Shown here: piece after piece, positions 22,892 through 32,217 of the stretch | Layout of the letters: the number at the start of each line of letters is the position of its first letter | How positions within the stretch are numbered: position 1 is the stretch's first letter | NCBI GenBank assembly: GCA_964036155.1 | Contig: OZ038422.1 | Coordinates: forward strand, 62,395,201 to 62,459,200 | Length of the DNA: 64,000 bases | Direction: 5' to 3' | Origin: Diploscapter coronatus | Lineage: Eukaryota; Nematoda; Chromadorea; Rhabditida; Rhabditidae | Position numbers and translations under genes: made by a program | The notes under the pieces: model-generated | What the model was told of the DNA's origin: nothing | Seen by the model: the letters and a program-made list of their open reading frames with translations, nothing else | Databases searched by the model: none

Positions 22892-23729
22892 GTTTCCAAA
22901 TTTATGCTAATAATTTTATGGTAATTATATATAAAGTTCGTAAGGTAGTAGGGCATGGTTAAAAGTGAGGATAGGGGAGGAATAGTGTCTAGTTAGAGAA
23001 ATTGCTACTTGATGGTCCCCAAGCTCCGCCTCTTTGTAGAAGTCACAAGCAAAGAGAAAAACGTGGTAGTCCGGGCCATTTCGGATTCTGAATAATTTTT
23101 CGGCTTTTTCTTGCGAAATCTATTTTTTATTTTATTTTTCTTCTCTAACCTTACTACCTTGTGAGTTTTACAAGTTGCCGATTTTATTCGAAGTATGGTC
23201 ATGTCAAAATGAAAATGTTTAAATCAAAAATGAAAGATAAAGAGAAACTGAATTTCGATTTTTACCCTGGAAATAGTTTACAAATTTTAGAAATCATCGC
23301 CAAACGTACGCCGACTATTCTGATTCGGAATAGCCCAATGGTTAGAAGAAAAGACTTGGTTTTGATCTGATCTTCTTACTTTTCGATGCAATCACTTTCA
23401 AAAACGTGTTATTTATTCGGTATTCAAGCTAATATCTATTAGTTAACTTTCGACTAGCATTTCCACTGATCTCATCGTTGATTCTAGCAACTTATCTTTG
23501 AATTTAAAATGGGTAAAGTCTATTAATTCCCTAAATTTTATCCTTTGCCCTATTTGAAAGTTGTTACGAATTCCAGGTAAATTTATATATTTCGTCTGTG
23601 CTTCAGCGTTGGAATAAACTTATTTTGAACTTATAGAGGTTTCTTTTTAGTTTTGACGTTTTGAACGTTCAATACCTTTGAAAAGTGCTATTTTGGGAGA
23701 CTATGCTAATTTCTCAGAATTGCCGAGAA
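22892..23729 (+). promoter_or_regulatory. nemp1 3' UTR and operon junction to cdc23
   Basis: AATAAA at 23613-23618 is followed about 100 nt later by ATTTCTCAG ending at 23718, eleven bases before the cdc23 ATG. This is the same layout as the upstream operon and indicates a nemp1-cdc23 operon with a long (about 720 nt) 3' UTR. The UTR contains an imperfect inverted repeat with arms near 22938-22952 (CGTAAGGTAGTA) and 23147-23161 (CCTTACTACCTTG). No extra coding exon was found. Confidence 0.6.
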
Positions 23730-26700
23730 ATGGATGAGACACGGAATTCTCTGTACAACGCACAGCCGATTGCGGGCAAGCAGTTTGTCGAGGAAGTCGA
23801 GTGGCTCAAAAGAGAGTGCGACAGGAGGATGGTCACTGATTACGTCACTTGGTGAGAAAATTTCAATTAAAGAATCCTAAGCAAGATAGAATTATGTAGG
23901 ATTGTCGTCGTTAAAAAGAATTTTTACTTCACTTTTCAGGTGCGACGAAATAATCGCGTATTGCCCATTGGAGTGGCTGGAATCGGCAGAGCGCGAAAAG
24001 GCAAAAAAATCGATTGGAGACGAAATTCAGGGCCAGAATCTGAGCATCGGTAAAAGTTTCAAAAATTTGCAAACTTCTGACATTTTAATTTTTCAGGAAC
24101 TCGAAGAATTCTGCATTTGGCGAGAAGTCTGCTCATTGAACGAGAATTTTTCCGAGCCGCATTTTTCTTCGACAAAATCAAACTCGAGTCCGCCGAATGC
24201 ATGTTTCTCTTCTTCTGGAGCAAATATTTGGTAAGTTTAAAATTAAAAATAAAAATTGATTTTTGTGAAAAGTTTTCTGAAGCTTCTTTTTTGATAAATT
24301 CTCTTTTCGCTTTTAATTTGACATAGTTGATTTTCCAGGCTTTTCAAAGAGTGAAGCTTGAAGACGATGCAGAATCGTTGGAAAATAAGGCTCATGAGAA
24401 GGATACAGACGCGGATATGCGTGAATTGCTTACTGTAGTGGAAGAGCACATCGACAGAGGGCAGTTCAAGCAGGACCCATTCCTCATTCTGATGTAAGAA
24501 TCTCTTAATTTGACTCGCCTAAGCCTGAAAAATAGGGAAAAGCATTCATTTTATTATAAATGATCGATGCTCAGAGTTAAAAAAAATAAATTATTTTAAG
24601 GCTCCTTGTAGTTCCCACTCTTTTTTCTCTTCTCCATACTATTTTCCAAAAGGGAGGATGGGAACTACAGTGAGCCATTTTTAAGATTCTATTTTGAAAG
24701 TTCAGCCTTATTTTCTTGACTTACGAGTTTTCCGAAACATTTCAGTCAATGTCTGATCGAGTTGAACGTGGGGTTGCGGGACGAGGCCCGTAAGAGGCTG
24801 ACTCGACTGGTTCGGATAGAGCCCCGACTTTGGCCTGCCTGGAAGGAACTGGCTGCGCTCGTCGCCAATATCCAGGAGGTCGAACTCATCGTTCAGGTCA
24901 TCGGCAAGGATAGTCAGTGAGTTACTTCAATTTTTAGTTTGATAAACAAATTTCCAATTTTCAATTTTTATAAATGAAATTACTTTTCGATAGATCGCTC
25001 TTAAAAGCGAATGCTATTTTTAGAGAAAAAAGTATCTTAGGTGGATGTGTGACTTGTTCGCCTCCCTCGCCCTATCCCGTCTGCATCAATACGACAGAGC
25101 GCGTCGTCGAGTGGAGAGTCTGTCCTTGAGGGGCCTCTCCATGCTTCCCATTATCACCACGCAAATGGCTGTCTGTGCGAGTGGAGATCATGGTTCGTCT
25201 TTTTAGTTCTGTTTTCTAAATTATAGAAATTACAAATCAAATTTTTCCCGTGACGATCTAAAGTATGGAATCAAATAGTGTTGTTTTAATATCTAGGTTA
25301 CTTCTTTTGAGTTGAATCGAGATGAAAACTTCAACAACATGTCTTAGCTCTGCTAATTCCGCTATGTTTCGGCTTGATTATATCATGACAAGTTAGTAAA
25401 CTAAGAATCAACATTTTTGACTTGGTGCCATACTTTAGACCGCCACCTTATATATGATCTCCATTAAAATAAAGATTCTGAAAGTATGCAAATTGTTTTT
25501 TTCCAGATCACGCAACGGCAATCCGCCACTTCAATGCCGTCCGGCATATGGACCCGTACCGAATCGACTGCATCAACACTTATTGCGATTCGCTTTACGT
25601 CGAGGTAAAACTCTTCGTATTTGTAACATTTATGCGAATTTTCAGGGTGAACGCGCTCTGATAGCGGACTTGGCTCACACGCTCTTCAAATATCACAAGT
25701 ATCGCTGGGAGACGTGCAATGTTGTGGGTAAGTGGGAATTGCAATTACAGAAATTTTGAAAAAAAAACATGGCAACTTGGAAACCACACGACATTCAAGA
25801 TCTCAGACACATGCAAAATAGTGTGGAAAAAGAAAGCCTACCACCCGACTCTAACCATATACTATTTCACATGTATTGAGGTCTTGGATTTATGCGGTTT
25901 TCAGTTAATCCAAAAATAAAACACAATTATTTTTGAGAAGTTAAAATTTTCAGGCAATTACTATTCCCAAAGAGGGGAACGGGAAAATGCGATTCGTTTC
26001 TTCCAACGCGCTTTGCGTCTCAACCCCAATCTGGTGTGCGTCTGGGTGCTCATTGGGCACGAATTCATGGAGAGGAAAAATGTCTCTGCTGCTTGTCTCG
26101 CTTACAGGAGGGCTATTGGTGAGATTTTTTTTTTTTTAATTTAAATTTGACTTGTATTTTTTCTCAGACCTAGGCAGATTTCCAGCCAGAAGGAAAAATT
26201 ATGAGGGAGGGGGTACGTAATTGGAATTTGTCTATAGAAAATTGATATATAGCGGATACGTAACAAGATTTTGGCTTAGGGGACGGTACATTCGGATGAT
26301 CTGGCTTAAGCCCTTGCCTAGAGCTTTTTAAATTACATTCTTTTTATTTTTATTTTCAGAAATCGACGAGAATGACTACCTGGGTTGGTACTCCCTGGGC
26401 CAGGCCTACGACATTCTCAAAATGGAGTCCTTCGCGCTCTACTACTATCAGCAGGCTCACAAATGCAGGTAGAATATTTATTCTTCAAGAAAAACTCGAA
26501 TTTGTGATTTTCAGACCAAACGACTCCCGGATGATCGTACCTCTGGGCGAAATCTACAAGAGATTGAACCGGCCTGCAGACGCAGAGAAATGCTTCGCTG
26601 CCGCGTACATCATCGGGGACGTCGAGGGAAATGCCGCCTGGAATTTGGCCACGTAAAATTTTATTAAAATTCCTTTTCACATAAAAATTGTGCATTTTTA

Positions 26701-27453
26701 TGAATTTCCTGCAAGTCCATAATTTTAGACTCTACAAAGTGATGTACGAGGACGACCACGCTGCAATGGTGTACAAGAAGATTCTGGACGACCTCGACAG
26801 GGAGCCCAAAGAGGTTTCGGTAAATTTATTCTAATTTTTAAGAAAAAGTTAAAAACACTTGTAAAATTTCAAACCCTATCGGGTGTCCGCATGAACGAAA
26901 TGGTATGTCTTTTCGAGAGACAGAAAGAAGACACGGTCTTTTCTCCTCTCAATAAGACACGCTATCTCTCGTTCATGCGAATACCCGCGGGTTTGAAAAT
27001 TTGCAAGTCGGATTCAAAATTCCAGGGCGCTGAGACAAACCGTCTCAAATACGTGGAATGTCTGCTGTACTTGGCGCGGACCGAGTTGAAGAAGGAAAAC
27101 CTCGATCAGGCCGAGTACTACGCCAACCGCTGCACTCAGAATGAATTGGTGAGAAATGTTGATTTGATCGATTTTGAAAATTTTCCTTTTTCAGACATCG
27201 ATGGAAGGCAACTACATCCTGAGGGAAATCATCGAAAGAAGAAAGGCCAAACAGGCGTCCACCACTGAGACTACCATGTTAGTTTTTTGGCGCATTTAAA
27301 AAATCAAAATTTCGTCACTTTTCTAAGAAATATTTTTTCAGGAATTAAAACATTCCAAAATTTTAAATGAAAAAATAAAATATTTTCAGAAACACGACGG
27401 GAGAGGAAGACATGATGATCGAGGAAGGTGATGATGACATCATTGAGGATTAA
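23730..27453 (+). CDS. cdc23: Anaphase-promoting complex subunit CDC23/APC8
   Basis: TPR scaffold subunit of the APC/C ubiquitin ligase. Exons: 23730-23851, 23940-24049, 24097-24230, 24339-24493, 24746-24916, 25041-25192, 25507-25604, 25646-25727, 25954-26118, 26360-26468, 26515-26652, 26729-26819, 27026-27148, 27195-27277, 27390-27453; 598 residues (human 597). The N-terminal part has RRILHLARSLLIEREFFRAA and LFFWSKYLA. The TPR array is clear from about residue 300: MDPYRIDCINTYCDSLYV, NYYSQRGERENAIRFFQRAL, RLNPNLVCVWVLIGHEFMER, EIDENDYLGWYSLGQAYDIL, ESFALYYYQQAHKCRPND and RMIVPLGEIYKRLNR, all typical of CDC23. The C-terminus is acidic (MMIEEGDDDIIED). The C. elegans counterpart is mat-3. 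Three introns carry MITE-like elements (24601, 25755-26324 and 26883). Probable second cistron after nemp1. Confidence 0.96.
24601..24677. mobile_element. MITE-like hairpin, 'TTGTAGTT' family, copy 2 (cdc23 intron 4)
   Basis: The arms GGCTCCTTGTAGTTCCCAC (from 24600) and GGGAACTACAGTGAGCC (24661-24677) are reverse complements. The interior TTCTCTTCTCCATACTAT matches the nemp1 intron 7 copy. It is short enough to form a single hairpin in the pre-mRNA. Confidence 0.75.
25755..25916. mobile_element. MITE-like element, 'TGGCAACTTGGAAACC' family, copy 1 (cdc23 intron 8)
   Basis: The left arm starts near 25767 (ATGGCAACTTGGAAACCACA) and the right arm ends near 25912 (TATGCGGTTTTCAGTTAATC). They are imperfect inverted repeats with ATAGTGTGGAAAAA and ACTATTTCACATGT placed symmetrically inside. 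A longer copy of the same element, carrying a nested insertion, is in a TRPC intron (47668-47940). Confidence 0.75.
26165..26324. mobile_element. MITE-like element, 'CCTAGGCAGA' family, copy 2 (cdc23 intron 9)
   Basis: Starts CAGACCTAGGCAGATTTCCA and ends CTTAAGCCCTTGCCTAGAGC; the ends are inverted (CCTAGGCA/TGCCTAG). The interior shares GGTACGTAATTGGAATTT, GAAAATTGATATATAG and AACAAGATTTTGGC with the TRPC intron copy at 44590-44759, making these two the closest pair. Confidence 0.8.
26883..27008. mobile_element. MITE-like hairpin, 'CGCATGAACGA' family, copy 2 (cdc23 intron 12)
   Basis: The left arm (CCGCATGAACGAAATGG, near 26888) and right arm (CTCGTTCATGCGAATACC, near 26967-26985) are reverse complements. 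GTATGTCTTTTCGAGAGACA and the trailing CCGCGGGTTTGAAAATTTG match the copy after snf8 (8694-8825). Confidence 0.75.
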
Positions 27454-27879
27454 ATCGAAGAAAAAATGGCAGAACAGCGCGGTTGGAGAAAACGCCAGGT
27501 AGATCTCATCAAATTTTTCATTTTTTGAAAATTAAAAATTGAATGTTCTTTTTACTTGTGTTTTTGTAATTATAATGAAGTTTTTTATTACTATTTGACT
27601 AGCAGACATCCATGAGAAAATGTTATCACAAAGAATAATGATATTAAGAAAATGTTTTCAAAGTTATCTGAACTGACCCTATGAAAAGATTAAAATGATG
27701 AAATTTAACCCTAATTACCTGTAATTCAAATGATATAGTCCCAGAAATAAATTAATAAGATAGAAAAAACAAATTTGATCTTTCAGAATTAAAATCGCTA
27801 AAACATGCTGAAAGATCATTTTTACCTAAAAAAAACATAAATTTCTTCTATTCTTTTCGACGATTTTGAAAAGAAATTC
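27454..27879. other. Convergent 3' region between cdc23 and jmjd8
   Basis: AT-rich sequence between two convergent stop codons, presumably holding both 3' UTRs. An AATAAA-like stretch is at about 27745. No gene or repeat was recognised. Confidence 0.55.
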
Positions 27880-29207
27880 TTACGGACTGAGAAAAGTGCT
27901 GATGAAAACACTGGTTTCTGCGTTCAGCGTGGCATGCCACCATTTGTCGGGGAAATAGATGGCCTCCTCAGGCCTCAGAAGGCATTCGCGGGGTTTCTCT
28001 TCTTCGGGCAATTCGGGGTATTCGTGTAAGTACCTAAAATTGGCATATTTTAAAATTTCAAAAATAATAATAATTTTCTAACCATTCCAATGTGCTTTTG
28101 TCTGGATTGAAACTGATTTCCCGGTCCGGTTCGTAGAGGAACCATCGTTTTGAGCCGTGAACCACCTCGGCAAATCCTAAAATACAAAATTAAACTTAAT
28201 AACTAATCTTTTTTTTTATTTTAAAAAGTAGAAAAAATACCTGGTCCGTGAAAATGGAAGGGCACTCCGGTTCCCGCACCAGCGAGTCCGAAACTGAGTG
28301 CGGCAGTATGCCCGGGTAGTTTGTACTGCGGCTGCCTGTACTTGTCTAAGAGGGGCTTCCAAATGGTCGGGTCGATGTCTCCGAACAGATAGAGCGTCTC
28401 GTTGCCCAGAGATTCCAAGGACTGGGGCCTCAGATGCGTCTCCAAATAGTCGCCAAACGTAGAGGGAACTCTGGTATAGCTGAAAAGGGGTTAATTTAGT
28501 CAGACCTGCAAGCATTATTTTTGAATTATCCCACTATCTCAGCCACTTCTTACTTCCCGTCCCTCATCACATGCTTAGAGATGATAGCAAATCTTTGCAA
28601 TTGTTTTTTTTGCAAATTTGATTTTAATTTCGTTAATTTTAAGGGTAAACATGGAAATTATCAATCTCCTTTATTTTTAATCTGAAACTTGTACCTGTAA
28701 GTATTAGCTGAGTTGAGAACGACCCTCTCCTCTCTCCAGTCCTCGAGCATTTTCTGTCGTTCTGTCAAACGAGCAAATTCCGAGTTGTCGATGTTGTAGA
28801 TGATGATTGGCTCGGCGTAGGCGTACCTTAAACTCTTTTTTTAGGAAAATAAAATGTTCTGATTTACAAAATTTTATAGAAGAAATATATGTCACTTTTT
28901 CCCTTTAAACTGTGAAGATCAGCTCTTTATATTTCATTTTTCGAAAAGAAGTTTAAAAATCTAACTTCTTCAAGAACTCCTCTTGACTGAGATGTTGGGC
29001 ATCGAGTCTGGGTATATTGCAGGGCCCTTCAAACCCGACCACATTCTGCCTGTTCGTTCTCCAGCCGCCGTGATCAATCACATTTTCGTTTTGTCTTTGC
29101 TCATCCACAGAACCGCACTCCTCGTCCCGATTGAAGCATTGATCCAATCCAAATACGAGAGAAGCGAAGAATACGGTATGGTAGAGCAGCCAAATTTGAT
29201 ATTTCAT
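27880..29207 (-). CDS. jmjd8: JmjC domain-containing protein 8 (JMJD8)
   Basis: JMJD8 is a JmjC-fold protein that in vertebrates resides in the ER lumen and affects signalling and metabolism; catalytic activity is uncertain. Minus-strand exons are 29207-28966, 28826-28695, 28479-28241, 28176-28083 and 28033-27880; 286 residues (human 264). The N-terminus is a signal peptide (MKYQIWLLYHTVFFASLVFG). Then PRLDAQHLSQEEFLKKYAYA, LNSANTYSYTRVPSTFGDY and SLGNETLYLFGDI match the family closely. The JmjC core is SFGLAGAGTGVPFHFHGPGF, EVVHGSKRWFLYEPD and IYFPDKWWHATLNAETSVFI, with the C-terminal TFLSP. The ATG is five bases after TTTCAG, a spliced-leader-like site. It is convergent with cdc23. Confidence 0.96.
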
Positions 29208-29365
29208 CAGACCTGAAACTTCGATGTTTTAAAAATTTCGAGAAAAACGAATTTAACAGGAAACAAATGAAAATTATAATTTAACGAAGACGATTTGAAA
29301 TAAATTAACGCGACGTAATTTATACGAACTTCCGCGTAAATGCAGTACACGCTTATGTCTGTGCT

Positions 29366-29868
29366 GACTCGCCTGACAAGGGAGGTTTTTTACCTAAGGC
29401 TCGGCTTTTCAATGGTAGCAAGCGGAACCTACCAAATCGACATCGCTGATTGCAGATATGCAAAAAAAAATTCTGCGAACAGACTACTTTATTTCCCAAA
29501 GGGGGAATTCGCGAAGAAAATTAGTTACAGGCGTATGAACTGCGTTACTTCGTCATGCTTAACTTCGCGCAATCATCGCCTTTTCCTTCGCTGCGCTGCC
29601 ATAATGCGAGCGAGTGAAATAGAGAAGCGAACGCAATGGATATGAGGAAAAAGCGATGAATTTGCGAAGACTAGTGTAGCGAAGTGAATATGCTTTTAAC
29701 TAATTTTCTTCAGGAGCTTCCCTTTTGCAATTATGTAAATTGTTGAGAAATGAAAGTACTCCATAGCAGAACATTTTTGCATATTTGTAATCAGCGATGT
29801 CGATTTGGTAGGTTCCGCTTGCTCCCATTGAAAAGCGGACCTAGGCCAAAACCTCCCTTGTGAGAGAA
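29366..29868. mobile_element. Long foldback element, about 500 bp
   Basis: The left arm (about 29368-29456) and right arm (about 29778-29865) are inverted copies of about 85 nt with few mismatches; both contain AAGCGGAACCTACCAAATCG or its complement. Nested inner arms repeat the pattern: GAAGAAAATTAGTTA near 29513 and TAACTAATTTTCTTC near 29698. Almost the whole element could fold into one hairpin. It has no coding capacity, which fits a foldback or MITE-type non-autonomous transposon. Confidence 0.8.
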
Positions 29869-30109
29869 AACGAGTGGAAGGAAAGAGGATGAAAAAATGT
29901 CGAGGAAATTAGAAAATCCTTATGATCTTCACTCATATACGAAATTTTCGCATTTTATGAATTCGTACAAATTCAGATAAAATGCCACGTGATTCATAAA
30001 ATTCTAAATCAATCGATATTACTTGACCAAATCTTGGAGTACGATAATTTTGACTAGCTTATCATTTAGTATTGTCAGCTTAAATATTTTCTCGTTCTAT
30101 TTGAAATTT

Positions 30110-30460
30110 CTAAATCCCCCATTTTTCGTCCCTCGATATATTTTGCCTTGCTTCCTTCCCCATCTCTCTCTCTCATCTTTCTCTGCCTCTTTTCGCCCTC
30201 TCCATTCTTTTCTATCTCTTTCTCTTCTGTTATGTGTCTTTCTCCCTTTTCTTCTCTTCAATATCTTTCCCTCTTTTACCCTCTATCTTTCCTTCTCCCT
30301 CTCCTCCACAAGGCCTTGCCTGTCGCTTTCTGCTCTCATCGTTTCCTATTGTCCCTCCCTCCATTCTATCTCTTTTCATATCTTCGTATCTCTCCCATTC
30401 TCCATCTACTTCTCTGACTCTATCATATTTTCGTTCTATTTTCTTCTTCTTGACAAAGGT
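30110..30460. repeat. Polypyrimidine tract upstream of the CENP-B-like gene
   Basis: Around 350 nt on the plus strand are dominated by C and T (runs such as CTCCCTCTCCTCC and TTTCTATCTCTTTCTCTTC) with few purines. The long open frames across it are composition artefacts. Similar tracts recur inside the next gene's large intron. Confidence 0.75.
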
Positions 30461-31059
30461 AAGTTTCAAATTTGGGGAGGTATTTTGAAATTAGACCAAA
30501 AGTACTGTATTTCATCTTCATAGAATTCTTGAAATATACTAATTTTAGCCGCCCTAAACTTATTTTGTCTTTGTAAAATCTTCAAATAACTTTGGAAAGA
30601 GTATGAAAAAATGATATAGGAATCTAGCCACTATGCTATCTTATCATATTTTGTAGAGATTTTCAATATCCCTTCCACTTTATCTTGCACTTGACAAAAT
30701 ATATTCTAAAACTTAAGGATAACATAGTCGTTCTACTGATTTAGCGTTACTATTCATACTGTACTTTTTCTAAGTTTTACCAAATTTTACATAGGTAAAG
30801 TTGGTCTAGGGCTCATAGTTTTTGAAAATTCCCGTACTCCTTTAAAAATGCTCTATGCTAATATTGTTCCTTCTCAAAAATTCTAACCCGACCCCAAAGC
30901 CACCGATTTCTTCTACACGCTGTGTCTCTGCTTCACACACACTCAGTGGCATGCCGCGAGAGATTGGGTGAAATTGAGAGAGGGTAGAGAGGCACAGAAA
31001 ATTGCTAGAGATAGTAAAAGAAAGAGAAAATTGAAGATAGCGTAGAAAGGGAGGAGGGT

Positions 31060-31240
31060 GCAGAGATACAGAATCTGCTCGCTTTCGCCACCACAGCCCT
31101 AGACATAGAGACACAGGGCGAGAGAGTGCGAGAGAGAAAGAGGCCTAAAGTAATAGAGAAATAGAAATACGCCGTTTACTGCTAGAGCGAGTCTCCCTCT
31201 CCCTTTGCTGCTTGCCTGCCTGTCTCTGATCACAATTTTT
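31060..31240 (+). promoter_or_regulatory. Candidate promoter of the CENP-B-like gene
   Basis: This short region is richer in GC than its surroundings and has GAGA-type repeats (GCGAGAGAGTGCGAGAGAG) followed by CTCCCTCTCCCTTTGCTG and CTTGCCTGCCTGTCTCTG. A related CTGCTTGCCTAC/TTGCCTGTCGCTC sequence occurs on the minus strand upstream of the TRPC gene (near 52900-52940). Promoter function is inferred only from composition and position. Confidence 0.35.
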
Positions 31241-31681
31241 TAACTTTTGTATTCGCGACGGTTTTCATCTTCAAATCGTAAACGATATGTTTTTCTCCGT
31301 CTGTTTCAAATAAATCCCGTCAGACTAATCTGCGCGCCTTTCTTGGGCTACTTTTTCCAGTGAAACATGAATTTAAAATTGACGTGCCGCTAAAAATAAA
31401 TTATTTTCAAGTTGCCGTTGTGTTATTTCATGGATTCCATTAGTTTAGCTTCAAATTATCTATATTACGCGGTTATTCAATCATTTCCTTCGTGTATTGT
31501 CGACACCATTCTGTAGCGTAGACTTTCTATTTGTATTGAAGAATTCATGATAAGTTATCTTCCGTTCTAACTTCTACATCTTTGATATTTAGAACTTTTG
31601 ACAATTATTTTAAACATTTTCTATTTAAGATAGACATTCGTGCATTTGTGTTACCTTTACATGCCATAACTGACCAAATGA

Positions 31682-31752
31682 TGATCAGGGCTGCGTGAAG
31701 TCAAAAATGTTTAAGATTCGAAGTCGAAGTTTCGCGCAGCTCTGATAACCAT
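31682..31752. repeat. Short inverted repeat
   Basis: The arms ATCAGGGCTGCGTGAAG (31685) and CGCGCAGCTCTGATA (about 31732) are imperfect reverse complements with the palindromic interior CGAAGTCGAAG. It could form a hairpin of about 65 nt; no family copy was found elsewhere in the window. Confidence 0.5.
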
Positions 31753-32217
31753 ATCTCATCCCTTCCCTTGCAAATTCCGCAATTATTGCTTACCCAGGTC
31801 ATATTCTTACATTATAGATTATCAATTTTTATGTTTCTGCGTCTCTGTTGATGCAAAGTCATTGCTCTGAGTTGAACAAAAGTGCAAAAAATTGAAAATC
31901 TCGACGGATATAGCGCACCATCAAACAAAATTTCAATATAAATGCAAAATGACTTGACTAAAATTTTATAGAAGCTGATTCTCTAAAACACGACAGTTCT
32001 ATCCAAGATATTGCGCACACCTATTTCAAATTTGTACCGCCGTAGTCTCGCTTTTTTCTACTGGTAGCAACCTCTTTATCCAAACCTAGTCTCATTTCAC
32101 GTCTATTTCTAGAAAATTAATGTACTTTTTCTTTAAATGTTAAAAGTACTTGAAAATTCGAAATCATTCCTCTTCATTTGCAGTTGAACCATCAAAATTC
32201 ATTCATAATCCACGAAA

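Larger units (their letters stand above)
29208..32217. other. Intergenic region, jmjd8 / CENP-B-like gene
   Basis: Three kilobases without a supported exon. It contains a 500 bp foldback element (29366-29868), a polypyrimidine tract (30110-30460), a GA-rich and GC-richer stretch at 30950-31240 that looks like a promoter, and a short inverted repeat at 31682-31752. A TTTGCAG acceptor ends at 32183, 34 nt before the next ATG. Confidence 0.6.

Noticed and set aside
30023..30523. A 166-codon open frame on the plus strand, Ser/Leu/Phe-rich
   Set aside because: It is a by-product of the polypyrimidine tract: stop codons are rare in C/T-only sequence. Several frames overlap there on both strands and none has a plausible start context or domain.
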